A stretch of DNA of 64,000 nt from Betaproteobacteria bacterium. Its GTDB lineage: Bacteria; Pseudomonadota; Gammaproteobacteria; Burkholderiales; SG8-41. The stretch's first letter is position 1; every line of letters begins with the position of its first letter. Both the position numbers and the translations under genes were made by a program. The notes beneath the pieces were generated by a model that ran no database searches, was not told where the DNA came from, and was given only the letters and a program-made list of their open reading frames with translations. The DNA is taken from contig CANKUB010000010.1 of the NCBI GenBank assembly GCA_947486575.1, positions 1-64,000 of the forward strand, written 5' to 3'. Below are positions 35,829 through 45,814 of this stretch, piece by piece.

Positions 35829-36356
35829 CTACGGCGTATCGTCTATTTTTAGCGCAGTTCTGTAATACCTGGCGCGCTCTGAATAATTATCGGCGACTGA
35901 ATTGAAGAACGCGATTTCATCAGGGCGCAATTCGCGCACCACTTTGCCCGGCGAACCCATCACCATCACACCGTCGGGGATCACTTTCTTTTCAGTGATG
36001 AGTGAATTGGCGCCGATCACGCAGTTTTTGCCGATGACTGCGCCGTTCAGCACCGTGCTGTTGATGCCGATGAGCGTGCCGTCGCCGATGGTGCAACCGT
36101 GAATCATCGACATGTGGCCGATGCTCACCCCTTTGCCGAGCGTCAGCGGAAAGCCGGGGTCGGAATGCAGCACGCAGCCATCCTGCACCTGCGAGTTATC
36201 ACCGATGGTGATGAGATCGTTGTCGCCGCGAACAATGCTGTTGAACCAGATGCTGACATCGTGGCCGAGGATGACGCTGCCGATGACATGTGCGCCGGGG
36301 GCGATCCAGTACTCGCCGTGGGTGATGACTTTTCGCTCTGCTAGTGAATATTTCAT
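35829..36356 (-). CDS. Gamma-carbonic anhydrase-like protein
   Basis: 175 residues, trimeric left-handed beta-helix. Hexapeptide run: HVIGSVILGHDVSIWFNSIVRGDNDLITIGDNSQVQDGCVLHSDPG then KGVSIGHMSMIHGCTIGDGTLIGINSTVLNGAVIG. The three zinc-ligand His (VLHSDP, GHMSMIHG) are present. Similar to YrdA/CaiE/PaaY and CamH-type proteins; carbonic anhydrase activity is not certain in this subgroup. An AT-rich motif relative lies immediately before its ATG. Confidence 0.88.
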   Translation of the reverse strand: MKYSLAERKVITHGEYWIAPGAHVIGSVILGHDVSIWFNSIVRGDNDLITIGDNSQVQDGCVLHSDPGFPLTLGKGVSIGHMSMIHGCTIGDGTLIGINSTVLNGAVIGKNCVIGANSLITEKKVIPDGVMVMGSPGKVVRELRPDEIAFFNSVADNYSERARYYRTALKIDDTP

Positions 36357-36376
36357 AATGAAAGCAATAGGTTATA
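36357..36376 (+). repeat. Degenerate AT-rich motif copy at a start codon
   Basis: AATGAAAGCAATAGGTTATA, abutting the minus-strand ATG of the gamma-carbonic anhydrase. Together with the next codons it resembles the copy at 51238. Confidence 0.4.
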
Positions 36377-36378
36377 AA

Positions 36379-37713
36379 TTATTGTCTGGGAGTGCGCTTT
36401 TCGAGCACGGGTTCGCTGACACCCTCAACGCCCGCCAGCGCCAGTGACAGCAGCAAAATATTTTGCACGCCGAGCGTATTGTTCACTGGCGCATACCATT
36501 CGCCCAGCGAATGACTGCCGCCTGCCTGGCCGCTGGAGGACAGCGTGATTGCGGGGACACCCAGGTTGATGGGCAAATTGGAATCGGTGCTGGAGGCTTC
36601 CATCGAGCGCGTGGTTGCACCGATGGCGGTGAACGTGGCGCGCGCGGCCTGCACAATTTTTGCATCCGCCGAAATGCTGCCTGCGGGCCGGTCGCCGACT
36701 TGTTTTATGTCGACGGTGATTTGTGCTTTGGTTTTCCAGCGATTGTTTTCGTCCGCTACGGCCTCGTGAATTGCGGCCATGACTTTTTCGACGAATTTCA
36801 CCAGTTCTTCCTGACTGTTCGAGCGCACGTCGATGCCGATAGTGGCGTCACCGGAAATGGCATTGACCGATGTGCCGCCGCGCACGGTGCCCACAGTGAA
36901 CGTGGTTTTCGGATTGCTGGGCGGAACCAGATCGCCGATCTTCGCCACTGCACGGCCCATCGCATGTATGGCACTCGGCAATCCAAACGCCGAAAAGCTG
37001 TGTCCGCCTGGCCCCTTGAAGCTCACCATGAATCGATGGCTGCCAGTGGCTGCGTTGACGATGCGTCCGAGGCCCACGCCATCGAGGGAAATAAAGCCGT
37101 CGATATCTTTGTGGTCACGAAACAGCGCCTTCATGCCGCGCAGATCACCGAGTTCTTCTTCACCCACGGTGCCGACAAACACAATGTCACCGATGGTACG
37201 CACGCCGGATTTATTCAAATGCTCCAGCGCGGTCAACAGCGTTGCCAAACCGGCGGCGTCGTCGCCAATGCCCGGCCCATAATAGCGACCACCTTTCTCG
37301 CGCACCTTGACGTCGGTGCCTTCGGGGAACACGGTGTCCAGATGTGCGGCCACCACCAGCTTCGGACCTTTACCGGTGCCACGACGCACACCGATGACGT
37401 TGCCTTCGGTATCGATGGCGGCGTCCGTGAGGCCCGCTTCTTTCACCTTGCTGAGGTAATACGCCGCGCGCGCCTGCTCTTTAAACGGTGGCGCAGGCAC
37501 TTCGGAAATACGCACTTGCTCTTCAAACATGCGCACACTGCTGCCCTTGATGCCTTCCATCGCCTTTACCACTGGCGCGTGTTTGGTGATGCGTCCCAGC
37601 GCTTGTTCGATTTCGGGTGCAACTGGCGCGAGTGTTTGTTGCGCGGTTGCTGATAGCGGAGCAAGCACCATTGCGCTGCATAGTAAGCGCAATAAAAAAG
37701 TGTTTAAAAACAT
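36379..37713 (-). CDS. Secreted M20 family metallopeptidase
   Basis: 444 residues with a signal peptide (LRLLCSAMVLAPLSATAQQ). M20 motifs: VVAAHLDTVFPEGTD, GPGIGDDAAGLATLL, VGTVGEEELGDLRG, and late His in GGSHSLGEWY. Dimerisation domain in between. Probably periplasmic peptidase/tripeptidase-like (PepT-related). The start codon lies inside an AT-rich motif copy. Followed leftward, after 22 bp, by the gamma-carbonic anhydrase gene, so it may share that transcript. Confidence 0.87.
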   Translation of the reverse strand: MFLNTFLLRLLCSAMVLAPLSATAQQTLAPVAPEIEQALGRITKHAPVVKAMEGIKGSSVRMFEEQVRISEVPAPPFKEQARAAYYLSKVKEAGLTDAAIDTEGNVIGVRRGTGKGPKLVVAAHLDTVFPEGTDVKVREKGGRYYGPGIGDDAAGLATLLTALEHLNKSGVRTIGDIVFVGTVGEEELGDLRGMKALFRDHKDIDGFISLDGVGLGRIVNAATGSHRFMVSFKGPGGHSFSAFGLPSAIHAMGRAVAKIGDLVPPSNPKTTFTVGTVRGGTSVNAISGDATIGIDVRSNSQEELVKFVEKVMAAIHEAVADENNRWKTKAQITVDIKQVGDRPAGSISADAKIVQAARATFTAIGATTRSMEASSTDSNLPINLGVPAITLSSSGQAGGSHSLGEWYAPVNNTLGVQNILLLSLALAGVEGVSEPVLEKRTPRQ

Positions 37714-37722
37714 ATAGTTATG
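37703..37722 (+). repeat. Dispersed AT-rich motif copy containing a start codon
   Basis: TTTAAAAACATATAGTTATG; the complement of bases 37711-37713 is the ATG of the secreted M20 gene, with CATAACTAT just upstream and TTTTTAAA coding Phe-Leu. Confidence 0.6.
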
Positions 37723-37757
37723 AAATTATATTGAAGGCGAGGCGAGGCGAGCGCGGA

Positions 37758-39017
37758 TTATAGCGGAGTGCGCAGCTTCAAGGCAGCAGCAGCGTGTAGC
37801 CAATTCGTAGCACCCAAACCCGCGACGCGCCCGCCGGCGAAACATGCCGTCAGCAAATAGCCGCCAGTGGGTGCTTCCCAATCGAGCATTTCGCCCGCGC
37901 AAAACACGCCGGGCGCATCGCGCAACATCAACTGCGCATTGAGTGCGTCAAACATGACACCGCCTGCGCTGCTGATGGCTTCGTCGAGCGGACGCGTGGC
38001 GGTGAGTGTGAGCGGGCAGGCTTTGATGCGCGCGGCGAGTTGTCTGGGATCGTCGAGTTCTGCTTGGTTGTAACCTTCACGCAACAGCCCGGCTTTAACG
38101 CCAGTGATACCAGCCTTGTTTTGCAAATGATTCGATAGCGTTCGTTTGCCCCGCGATTCGGATAGATCACGGGTCAGCCGTTGCAGATCGCGGCCAGGCG
38201 CAAGGTCGAAGTGCAGCGTAGCGGAACCCTGTGCTTCGATGGCATCGCGCAGCGGCGCCGAGAGCGCGTAAATGACGCCGCCTTCAACGCCAGTTTCAGT
38301 GACGATACATTCGCCTTGCTGATGGTGTAGCTGTCCGGCATTGTCGGTATACGAAGCCACTACGGATTTCAGCGGCTGCCCGGCGTAACGCGCACGAAAA
38401 TGTTCGCTCCATGCACAATCAAAGCCACAGTTGGCGGGGCGCAGCGGCGCGACTTGAATGCCGCGCCCGGCGAGTTGCGTTGTCCACGCCCCATCTGAAC
38501 CCAGACGCGCCCAGCTACCGCCGCCAAGCGCCAGCACGACAGCGTCGGCCTGCACGCATTGCTCGCCCAGCGGCGTGGCAAATCGCAATGCGCCGTTGCC
38601 GCCCGAACCTTGCCAGCCCTGCCAGCGATGGCGCATGTGAAAAAACACGCCGCTTTCGCGCAGCCGCCGTATCCATGCGCGCAACAGCGGCGCGGCTTTC
38701 ATTTCCCTGGGAAAAACGCGCTGTGATGTGCCAACAAACGTCTCGATGCCCAGCGTATGGGCCCACGCACGCAGTGCGTCCGCGCCGAATGCGCCAAGCC
38801 AAGGCTCTACCTCTGCGCGGCGCGTTCCATAGCGTGCGGCAAACCGGGGCGCAGGCTCGGCGTGCGTCAGATTCAATCCGCCTTTACCCGCCATCAAGAA
38901 CTTGCGTCCGGCTGATGGCATGGCATCGTAAACGTCAACCTTGACGCCGTTGCTGGCGGCGACTTCAGCGGCCATCAGGCCCGCTGGGCCAGCGCCGATA
39001 ATTGCGACAGATTGCAT
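37758..39017 (-). CDS. TIGR03862-type FAD-dependent flavoprotein
   Basis: 419 residues. FAD-binding GxGxxG in VAIIGAGPAGLMAAEVAASNGVKVDVYD, then the HI0933 signature AGRKFLMAGKGGLNLTHAEP, LALGGGSWARLGSDGAW, ITGVKAGLLREG and GVFCAGEMLDWEAPTGGYLLTACFAGG at the C-terminus. Members are NAD(P)/FAD-dependent oxidoreductases of unknown substrate; the GGYxLTACFAxGRVAG ending is diagnostic of the subgroup. A strong terminator from the preceding gene lies just upstream. Confidence 0.88.
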   Translation of the reverse strand: MQSVAIIGAGPAGLMAAEVAASNGVKVDVYDAMPSAGRKFLMAGKGGLNLTHAEPAPRFAARYGTRRAEVEPWLGAFGADALRAWAHTLGIETFVGTSQRVFPREMKAAPLLRAWIRRLRESGVFFHMRHRWQGWQGSGGNGALRFATPLGEQCVQADAVVLALGGGSWARLGSDGAWTTQLAGRGIQVAPLRPANCGFDCAWSEHFRARYAGQPLKSVVASYTDNAGQLHHQQGECIVTETGVEGGVIYALSAPLRDAIEAQGSATLHFDLAPGRDLQRLTRDLSESRGKRTLSNHLQNKAGITGVKAGLLREGYNQAELDDPRQLAARIKACPLTLTATRPLDEAISSAGGVMFDALNAQLMLRDAPGVFCAGEMLDWEAPTGGYLLTACFAGGRVAGLGATNWLHAAAALKLRTPL

Positions 39018-39029
39018 TACGTGCTCTCC

Positions 39030-39055
39030 AAAAAAATGGGACGCCTGAGCGTCCC
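39030..39055 (-). terminator. Rho-independent terminator
   Basis: Minus-strand GGGACGC-TCAG-GCGTCCC followed by ATTTTTTT, starting 22 bp after the stop of the Pro-rich lipoprotein gene. Separates it from the flavoprotein gene. Confidence 0.88.
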
Positions 39056-39076
39056 CGTGGACTGAAGCGTTTAAGG

Positions 39077-39556
39077 TTATTGCACCGTAAACTTCTTCAT
39101 TCCCGCTGATTTGTCACCGAGAAAAATCTCGACTTGATAATTACCTGGCGGCCAGCCGCTGGGTTTGCTCACGTGAAACGCGCTGACTGCCGGGCCCGTG
39201 GCAGCAATGGTTTCAGTGGCTTCGCTTACATCGGCCGTTTTTTCGCTTTTATGAAACGTCCACTTCGCCTTGATGGTGGCGTTGCCGGAACCCGTCGTTT
39301 CTACCGCAGCGTAAATGGTGTCGCTCTTGGCAAAAGTATCCATAGCCGCAGTGACTTTCTTGTCAGCGCCGATGGTTTTACCCAGCGTGATCGTGCCGAC
39401 AGAGACTGCCGCGGGTGCAGGCGCAGGCGCTTCCACCTTGGGTGCAGGTGCGGGTGCTGGGGGCGGGGGAGGCGGGGCTTCTTTTTTACAGCCGGCGATG
39501 CCGAGCGTACTCGTCACAATGGCCGCAATCATCAGATACCGAATGCTGTGTTTCAT
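39077..39556 (-). CDS. Proline/alanine-rich lipoprotein
   Basis: 159 residues from MKHSIRYLM. Lipobox LGIAGC, then a Pro/Ala spacer (PPPPPPAPAPAPK...) of about 30 residues as found in wall-spanning lipoproteins, then a soluble beta-rich domain with TITLGKTIGADKKVTAAMDTFAKSDTIYAAVETTG and KPSGWPPGNYQVEIFLGDKSAG. The C-terminal part resembles small Ig-like/YP-rich domains of unknown role. Single gene between two terminators, probably with its own promoter upstream. Confidence 0.75.
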   Translation of the reverse strand: MKHSIRYLMIAAIVTSTLGIAGCKKEAPPPPPPAPAPAPKVEAPAPAPAAVSVGTITLGKTIGADKKVTAAMDTFAKSDTIYAAVETTGSGNATIKAKWTFHKSEKTADVSEATETIAATGPAVSAFHVSKPSGWPPGNYQVEIFLGDKSAGMKKFTVQ

Positions 39557-39612
39557 GTCTACTCCTGTCAATGTTTTTCGCTGGGTCGTTGTGGGGTGGC
39601 GGGCCGCGCGGA

Positions 39613-39834
39613 TTACTTGGGCAGAATCTTGAGCTTTTGCCCGGGGTGAATCATGTTCGGGTCTTTCAGAATGTCTCTGTTGGCCTCGAAAATGAGCATG
39701 TAGTCGTTGGCATTGCCGTATTCGGCTTTGGCGATTTTGGACAGACTGTCACCCGATTTGACTTCATAAATTTTGACGGCGGTGGACTCGACGCCCGAAT
39801 TGACATCCGAGAAATCCGGCATATCTTCAGCCAT
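39613..39834 (-). CDS. Small LysM-domain protein
   Basis: 73 residues from ATG with AGGAGA six bp upstream. One LysM repeat: KIYEVKSGDSLSKIAKAEYGNANDYMLIFEANRDILKDPNMIHPGQKLKILP, resembling the C-terminal domain of YgaU/Kbp, which binds peptidoglycan or K+. No signal peptide, so likely cytoplasmic as in Kbp. Unlike Kbp it lacks the BON domain. Confidence 0.85.
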   Translation of the reverse strand: MAEDMPDFSDVNSGVESTAVKIYEVKSGDSLSKIAKAEYGNANDYMLIFEANRDILKDPNMIHPGQKLKILPK

Positions 39835-40030
39835 GGTGTATCTCCTGTGTGCGGTGATTAATGTTACGCGAGGCAACATGGGAAGACTAAGCCATGTTGA
39901 AATGGGAGACAATGAAAATATCAGATGGCTTGAGCAACGATAGGCAAGATATTGATTTAGTATAAGAAATTATTTGTGTAGAGAATGTGATAACGCGTAG
40001 TCAAAGGGTAAATCGGACCGCGCAAAAAGA

Positions 40031-40053
40031 AAGGGCCGACAGCGTCGGCCCTT
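40031..40053. terminator. Rho-independent terminator after hppA
   Basis: Ten-bp stem AAGGGCCGAC/GTCGGCCCTT with a 3-base loop; on the minus strand followed by TCTTTTTG. Starts about 20 bp after the hppA stop. Confidence 0.88.
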
Positions 40054-40074
40054 CACCAGTGGAACACAGCCGTG

Positions 40075-42528
40075 TTACTGGAGCGCTACTTCCACCCGCC
40101 GCGCGGCGGCAGCATTGCCCGACCCGGTGTTCTGCTCGGGTTTCTTCAGATCAATCTTGTCGTCGGCCACGCCAGCGGCTTTAAGCGCGTCACGCACGGC
40201 GAAGGCACGAACCTTGGCGAGTTCTGCATTCCGCTCCGGGTCGCCTGTAGCGTCGGTAAATCCGCTGACGACGGCCTTCTTGCCTGCGGCCACACCTTTT
40301 GCCACATCGGCCAAGGCTGCGCCCGCATCTGCGGCGAGATCGGCTTTGCCGGAGGCAAAGTAGAGCTTCACCACGCCATCCTCAACCTTCACCGACGGTG
40401 CATCAGCGGCTGTCGCCGACGTTGCAACCACCGGTGCTGTCGCTACAGGCGCAGCGCCAGTGGTGGGTGTAGCAGCGGCGCCCGGCAGCAGAGGCACAAT
40501 CAACAAAGCCACGATGTTGATAATCTTGATCAGCGGATTCACCGCAGGGCCCGCGGTGTCTTTATACGGATCACCCACGGTGTCACCGGTCACGGCAGCT
40601 TTGTGGGCTTCGGAACCCTTGCCGCCGTGATTGCCGTCTTCGATGTATTTCTTGGCGTTATCCCACGCACCGCCACCGGTAGTCATGGATATCGCGACAA
40701 ACAAACCGGTGACAATCGAACCCATCAGCACACCGCCCAACGCCTGCGGGCCCAGCACCACGCCAACCACTACCGGCACCAGCACTGGCAGCAACGACGG
40801 CACGATCATTTCTTTAATGGCGGCCAGGGTCAGCATATCCACTGCGCGCGAGTAATCGGGCTTGGCAGTGCCTTCCATGATGCCGGGGATTTCTTTGAAC
40901 TGGCGGCGAACTTCAACCACCACAGAACCGGCTGCGCGGCCCACGGCTTCCATTGCCATCGCACCGAACAGATAAGGAATCATGCCGCCGATGAAAAGGC
41001 CAATGATGACCATGTGGTTGGACAGATCGAATGTGGTGATCTTGCCTGCGGCTTCCAGTGCGTGCGTGTAGTCGGCAAACAACACCAACGCGGCCAAGCC
41101 AGCCGAGCCAATGGCGTAGCCTTTGGTGACGGCCTTGGTGGTGTTGCCCACCGCGTCAAGCGGATCGGTGATGGCGCGTACTTCTTTCGGCAGGCCCGAC
41201 ATTTCGGCGATACCACCCGCGTTATCAGTAATGGGGCCGTAGGCGTCGAGCGCGACAATAATGCCGGTCATCGACAGCATGGAGGTAGCGGCGATGGCGA
41301 TGCCGTAGAGACCCGCCAATGCGAAGGCTGCGTAGATGGCGGCGCATACGGACAGCACTGGCCACATGGTTGAGCGCATCGACACGCCGAGGCCAGCGAT
41401 GATGTTGGTGCCGTGGCCCGTGGTGGAAGCGGCGGCGACGTGACGCACCGGCGCGTATTCGGTGGCGGTGTAATACTCGGTGATGACGACCATCAGTGCG
41501 GTCAGCACGATGCCGATCACGGCGCAGCCAAAGAGCTTCATCGTCGCAAACTGCGGGTAAACAGCAGCCACGGGGCCCATCAGTGCATCGGTAACAAAGT
41601 AGAACGCAATCAGCGCCAGCACGCCGGATACGGCCAGCCCGCGATACAGCGCGTTCATGATTTTGCCGCCTTCACGCGCTTTAACGAAATAGCAGCCGAT
41701 GATAGAGGCGATAATCGATACACCACCGAGCGCCAGCGGATACACCACAGCGCGATAGTCCGCGCCCGATTGGGTGATCAGCAGTGCGCCGAGAATAATC
41801 GTCGCGACAATGGTTACCGCGTAAGTCTCGAACAAGTCGGCGGCCATACCAGCGCAGTCGCCCACGTTGTCGCCGACGTTATCGGCGATCACCGCAGGGT
41901 TACGCGGATCGTCTTCGGGAATGCCCGCTTCGACTTTGCCCACCAGATCGGCGCCAACGTCAGCACCCTTGGTGAAAATGCCGCCACCCAACCGCGCGAA
42001 GATCGAAATCAGTGAGCCGCCGAAAGCCAGACCGACCAGCGGATGCACCGCATCCTTGAGCGACATGCCCATACCGAGATACAGCACGGCGAAAAAGCCT
42101 GCCACGCCGAGCATGCCGAGGCCGACCACCAGCAAGCCGGTGATAGCACCGCCGCGAAAGGCGATTTGCAGCGCTGCGTCCAGGCCCGTGCGTGCAGCTT
42201 CGGCGGTACGCACGTTGGCGCGCACCGAAACGTTCATGCCGATGGCGCCAGCAGCGCCGGATAGAATCGCGCCGATGGCAAAGCCGATGGCGGTAGCTTT
42301 ATCGAGGAACACCGCCATCACGATAAACAACACCACGCCGACCACGCCAATGGTTTTGTACTGCCGCCACAGATAGGCCACCGCGCCGGTGTGAATGGCT
42401 GCTGCGATTTCGCGCATGCGGTCATTGCCGTCCGGCTGGCTGATCACCTGTTTGGCCCACAGGCCGCCAAAGATAATGCCAATCACAGCGCAGGCAATGG
42501 CTAGGGTTAATCCCTGATATGCACTCAT
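40075..42528 (-). CDS. hppA: K+-independent H+-pyrophosphatase with C-terminal OmpA domain
   Basis: 817 residues from ATG with GAAGG just upstream (a GTG two codons earlier is possible). Membrane-bound pyrophosphatase: multiple helices, catalytic [45 protein letters not shown] near residue 210-250, and GNTTKA (Lys instead of Ala) that in this family marks K+-independent proton pumps. After about residue 685 a Pro/Thr/Ala linker leads to a ~108-residue OmpA-like domain ([15 protein letters not shown] ... [29 protein letters not shown] ... RRVEVAL). The usual pyrophosphatase ends before this, so the gene encodes a fusion. Confidence 0.93.
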   Translation of the reverse strand: MSAYQGLTLAIACAVIGIIFGGLWAKQVISQPDGNDRMREIAAAIHTGAVAYLWRQYKTIGVVGVVLFIVMAVFLDKATAIGFAIGAILSGAAGAIGMNVSVRANVRTAEAARTGLDAALQIAFRGGAITGLLVVGLGMLGVAGFFAVLYLGMGMSLKDAVHPLVGLAFGGSLISIFARLGGGIFTKGADVGADLVGKVEAGIPEDDPRNPAVIADNVGDNVGDCAGMAADLFETYAVTIVATIILGALLITQSGADYRAVVYPLALGGVSIIASIIGCYFVKAREGGKIMNALYRGLAVSGVLALIAFYFVTDALMGPVAAVYPQFATMKLFGCAVIGIVLTALMVVITEYYTATEYAPVRHVAAASTTGHGTNIIAGLGVSMRSTMWPVLSVCAAIYAAFALAGLYGIAIAATSMLSMTGIIVALDAYGPITDNAGGIAEMSGLPKEVRAITDPLDAVGNTTKAVTKGYAIGSAGLAALVLFADYTHALEAAGKITTFDLSNHMVIIGLFIGGMIPYLFGAMAMEAVGRAAGSVVVEVRRQFKEIPGIMEGTAKPDYSRAVDMLTLAAIKEMIVPSLLPVLVPVVVGVVLGPQALGGVLMGSIVTGLFVAISMTTGGGAWDNAKKYIEDGNHGGKGSEAHKAAVTGDTVGDPYKDTAGPAVNPLIKIINIVALLIVPLLPGAAATPTTGAAPVATAPVVATSATAADAPSVKVEDGVVKLYFASGKADLAADAGAALADVAKGVAAGKKAVVSGFTDATGDPERNAELAKVRAFAVRDALKAAGVADDKIDLKKPEQNTGSGNAAAARRVEVALQ

Positions 42529-42558
42529 TTCCACCTTCTCCCTTGTTACATTAAATAA

Positions 42559-42576
42559 TTAAGTATTTGATTATAA
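42559..42576 (-). repeat. Degenerate AT-rich motif copy between adk and hppA
   Basis: Minus-strand TTATAATCAAATACTTAA inside the 61-bp AT-rich gap. Confidence 0.4.
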
Positions 42577-42589
42577 AAGATATTTTAAA

Positions 42590-43270
<681 letters not shown>

Positions 43271-43359
43271 TTAGAATAAAGCTGCCTACCCCGATTCCGC
43301 ACCCGTTTCTGCACCATCAAACTCGAGCGTTAGGGTAATTTTATTTTAATAATGAAGCC

Positions 43360-43365
43360 ATTATA
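43360..43365 (-). promoter_or_regulatory. Candidate -10 of adk
   Basis: Perfect TATAAT on the minus strand, about 117 bp upstream of the adk ATG in the kdsB-adk gap. The -35 is not convincing. Confidence 0.35.
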
Positions 43366-43405
43366 CCGCAGCGTCCCACGCCAAGTCACCCCGCTGTGCG
43401 GCCAA

Positions 43406-44167
43406 TCAGCGGCGCTGGTAGTGCCTTAATATCTGCGCAAGATCTGCCGGCGTATCGACACCGGGGTGCGGTGCGGCGCGCGTAATGGCGACACTGATAC
43501 GATGGCCGTAGGCCATGGCGCGCAATTGTTCGAGCGCCTCGAAAATTTCAATGGGTGCTGGGCGCATCTTATTGAATTGATTGAGAAATCCGCAACGATA
43601 GGCGTACAGGCCCAGATGCCGGTAAGCGGGCAATTTTGGCGGCAGGCGGGTGATGCCTTTGGTGAATTCATCTCTGGCATAAGGAATGGGCGCGCGGCTG
43701 AAGTACAGCGCGTAACCCGCTTTGTCCAGTACCACTTTAACCACATTCGGATTGGCGAATTCTTCAGCCGAGTGGATCGGATGGCAAGCGGTGGAGATAG
43801 ACGCTGCGCTGTGCGCCGCCAGATTTTCCGCAACGCGCCGAATCAGTGTCGACGGAATCAGCGGCTCGTCGCCCTGCACGTTGACCACGATATGCTGCGC
43901 ATTAAATCGACGCTTTAGCGCCACTTCCGCCAGGCGGTCGGTACCGGTGGCGTGGTTTTTGCGCGTCATCATCGCCTCAAAGCCATGCGCCTGCACCACG
44001 CGAGCGATTTCGGCATGATCGGTGGCGATGATCACCTCACGTGCACCGCTTTTCGCGGCCTGCATCGCAACACGCACGACCATCGGCTTGCCCGAAATGT
44101 CTGCCAGCGGCTTGCCGGGAAAGCGCGTAGAGGCGTAGCGGGCGGGGATGATGACGGAGAAAATCAC
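43406..44167 (-). CDS. kdsB: 3-deoxy-manno-octulosonate cytidylyltransferase
   Basis: 253 residues from a GTG start (family-typical FSVIIPARYASTRFPGKPLADI); a longer in-frame opening overlaps the Trm112 gene and is unlikely. Activates KDO as CMP-KDO for lipopolysaccharide. Motifs: IIATDHAEIARVV, TRKNHATGTDRLAEVA, VVNVQGDEPLIP, YFSRAPIPYARD, HLGLYAYRCGFL. Follows the Trm112-like gene by 7 bp; lipid A gene lpxK precedes, giving an LPS cluster. Confidence 0.95.
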   Translation of the reverse strand: MIFSVIIPARYASTRFPGKPLADISGKPMVVRVAMQAAKSGAREVIIATDHAEIARVVQAHGFEAMMTRKNHATGTDRLAEVALKRRFNAQHIVVNVQGDEPLIPSTLIRRVAENLAAHSAASISTACHPIHSAEEFANPNVVKVVLDKAGYALYFSRAPIPYARDEFTKGITRLPPKLPAYRHLGLYAYRCGFLNQFNKMRPAPIEIFEALEQLRAMAYGHRISVAITRAAPHPGVDTPADLAQILRHYQRR

Positions 44168-44174
44168 GCCAACG

Positions 44175-44360
44175 TCATCCGCTAACTTCTTCTTCAGGTG
44201 GTAATTTGCGCGCCTCATCCTCAAGCATCACCGGAATGTCGTCCTTGATCGGGAACCCCAAACGACAGGGTTTGCAGATAAGTTCGGCTTCAGCTTTTTT
44301 ATAGACAAGGGGGCCTTTGCACAGCGGGCAGGCGAGGATATCGAGCAGTTTGCTGTCCAT
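44175..44360 (-). CDS. Trm112-family zinc-ribbon protein (YcaR-like)
   Basis: 61 residues. [53 protein letters not shown] has two CxxC knuckles. The lpxK-ycaR-kdsB order is conserved in many proteobacteria. Family members are small zinc-ribbon partners of methyltransferases in eukaryotes; the bacterial role is unclear. 11 bp after lpxK, 7 bp before kdsB. Confidence 0.9.
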   Translation of the reverse strand: MDSKLLDILACPLCKGPLVYKKAEAELICKPCRLGFPIKDDIPVMLEDEARKLPPEEEVSG

Positions 44361-44371
44361 TGCGGTTTCCT

Positions 44372-45376
44372 TTAACGTCTCTGCTTCATGCGTTTGAGCA
44401 CCAGTTGCGCCAGCGAGTGGTGCACGCGCGCTTCGGCTTGCAGCGCCCAATCATCATCGGTGGCGAAGCGCTCGCATTTTACCGCATCCTTTTCTGTCAT
44501 CACCACGGCGTCACAGTCATTGAAGTGAATGTCGCTGGCCTTAAACGCATGATGATCGGCGAACGCGTGCGGTGTGTGCGCAATCCCCAATTGCGTGAGT
44601 GTGTCGAAAAACTGTTGTGGATTGCCAATGCCAGCGACGGCATGTACGCGCTTGCCCTTTAGACTTTTGAAGGCAAGCGTGCGGTTGGCTTCGTGCAGGT
44701 TACGCAGCTTGGCGGGTTCAAGCGTCATTAAAAAGCTGGGCGGCGTTGTGCTTGCCGCGGGTGCAACTCTGCCGCGTATCACAACCGCATCAACCAGCTC
44801 AAGCTGAGACACCGGTTCGCGCAGCGGCCCTGCGGGTAACATAAAGCCGTTGCCATGCCCTCGCGTGCCATCCACCACCGCGATTTCAACGTCGCGCGCC
44901 AGACGGTAATGTTGCAGCCCGTCGTCGCTGACGATGACGTTGCAATCGGCGTTCGCGGCAAGCAGCGCGTGTGCCGTGGCGGGGCGATTTTTGCCGATCC
45001 ACACCGGACAGCCGCCGTAGCGCGCGAGCAGCACTGGTTCATCGCCGCATAGCACGGCATCACTATCAGCCAGCACGGCGCGTGGTGACTTATTGCTGCG
45101 GCGCGTAGCGCCATAGCCGCGGCTGATCACACCGGGCCGGTAACCCGCTTCGCGCAGACGCGCCACCAGCCACAGCACCAGCGGCGTTTTACCCGTGCCG
45201 CCGACGCTGATGTTGCCGACGACAATCACTGGTATGGGCAGCCGCTCGATGCGCAGCCAGCCGCGTTGATAACACGTGCGACGCAGCGCGACACCCGCGC
45301 GAAACAGCCACGACAGTGGCAGCAACAAACACGTCACAAACTTGATCCGCGTCCAGAACGCGGGATACCTGAACAT
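44372..45376 (-). CDS. lpxK: Tetraacyldisaccharide 4'-kinase
   Basis: 334 residues. Membrane-associated N-terminus ([13 protein letters not shown]), Walker-like [17 protein letters not shown] (about 54-70), [34 protein letters not shown] and [24 protein letters not shown] at the end. Phosphorylates the lipid A precursor. Starts 14 bp after exbD, so expressed with the exbB/exbD pair. Confidence 0.95.
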   Translation of the reverse strand: MFRYPAFWTRIKFVTCLLLPLSWLFRAGVALRRTCYQRGWLRIERLPIPVIVVGNISVGGTGKTPLVLWLVARLREAGYRPGVISRGYGATRRSNKSPRAVLADSDAVLCGDEPVLLARYGGCPVWIGKNRPATAHALLAANADCNVIVSDDGLQHYRLARDVEIAVVDGTRGHGNGFMLPAGPLREPVSQLELVDAVVIRGRVAPAASTTPPSFLMTLEPAKLRNLHEANRTLAFKSLKGKRVHAVAGIGNPQQFFDTLTQLGIAHTPHAFADHHAFKASDIHFNDCDAVVMTEKDAVKCERFATDDDWALQAEARVHHSLAQLVLKRMKQRR

Positions 45377-45390
45377 GCGCGAAGGCCGCC

Positions 45391-45810
45391 TTATTTTCTG
45401 GCGGCTTGGATGGTGAAGGCGATTTTGCCGTAGCCCGCAAATTGCGCCGCTTCCATTACGCGGATCACGGATTGGTGCGAGGCTTGCGCATCGGCACTGA
45501 TGGTGATTACCGGGTCTTTGGTGTCCCCGGCGGCGCGTTTTAATTCAGCGGCGAATGCTTCACGCGTGCTGAACGTGACAGCAGTTTTATTGACGACATA
45601 TTTGCCGGTGGAATCGACGGCAATATCGATCTGATCGACGCGCTCGACCGGCTTTGACGACTCAGCCGTCGGCAAATTGATTTGCAGCTCGTTTTGCTTG
45701 GTATAGGTGGTGGTGATAATCAAAAAAATCAGGATCACCAGCAGCACGTCGATCAACGGAATAAAGTTGATCTCCGGCTCTTCGCGGAACGAATGGGTAC
45801 GGAACCGCAT
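45391..45810 (-). CDS. exbD: ExbD/TolR-type biopolymer transport protein
   Basis: 139 residues. One N-terminal membrane helix with the essential Asp: EINFIPLIDVLLVILIFLIITTTY, then a periplasmic domain (LQINLPTAESSKP...DPVITISADAQASHQSVIRVMEAAQFAGYGKIAFTI). Forms the proton channel with ExbB and energises TonB or Tol. No tonB adjacent; the lpxK context is the usual betaproteobacterial setting. Confidence 0.92.
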   Translation of the reverse strand: MRFRTHSFREEPEINFIPLIDVLLVILIFLIITTTYTKQNELQINLPTAESSKPVERVDQIDIAVDSTGKYVVNKTAVTFSTREAFAAELKRAAGDTKDPVITISADAQASHQSVIRVMEAAQFAGYGKIAFTIQAARK

Positions 45811-45814
45811 TTTG

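Noticed and set aside
36463-37653. Long plus-strand frame opposite the secreted M20 gene (396 codons)
   Set aside because: Composition artefact of codon bias; M20 motifs on the minus strand are complete.
40072-41373. Long open frame on the plus strand opposite hppA (433 codons), His/Gly-rich
   Set aside because: It is the shadow of a GC-rich, strongly conserved gene; the translated residues show no family features, whereas the opposite strand is a clear pyrophosphatase.
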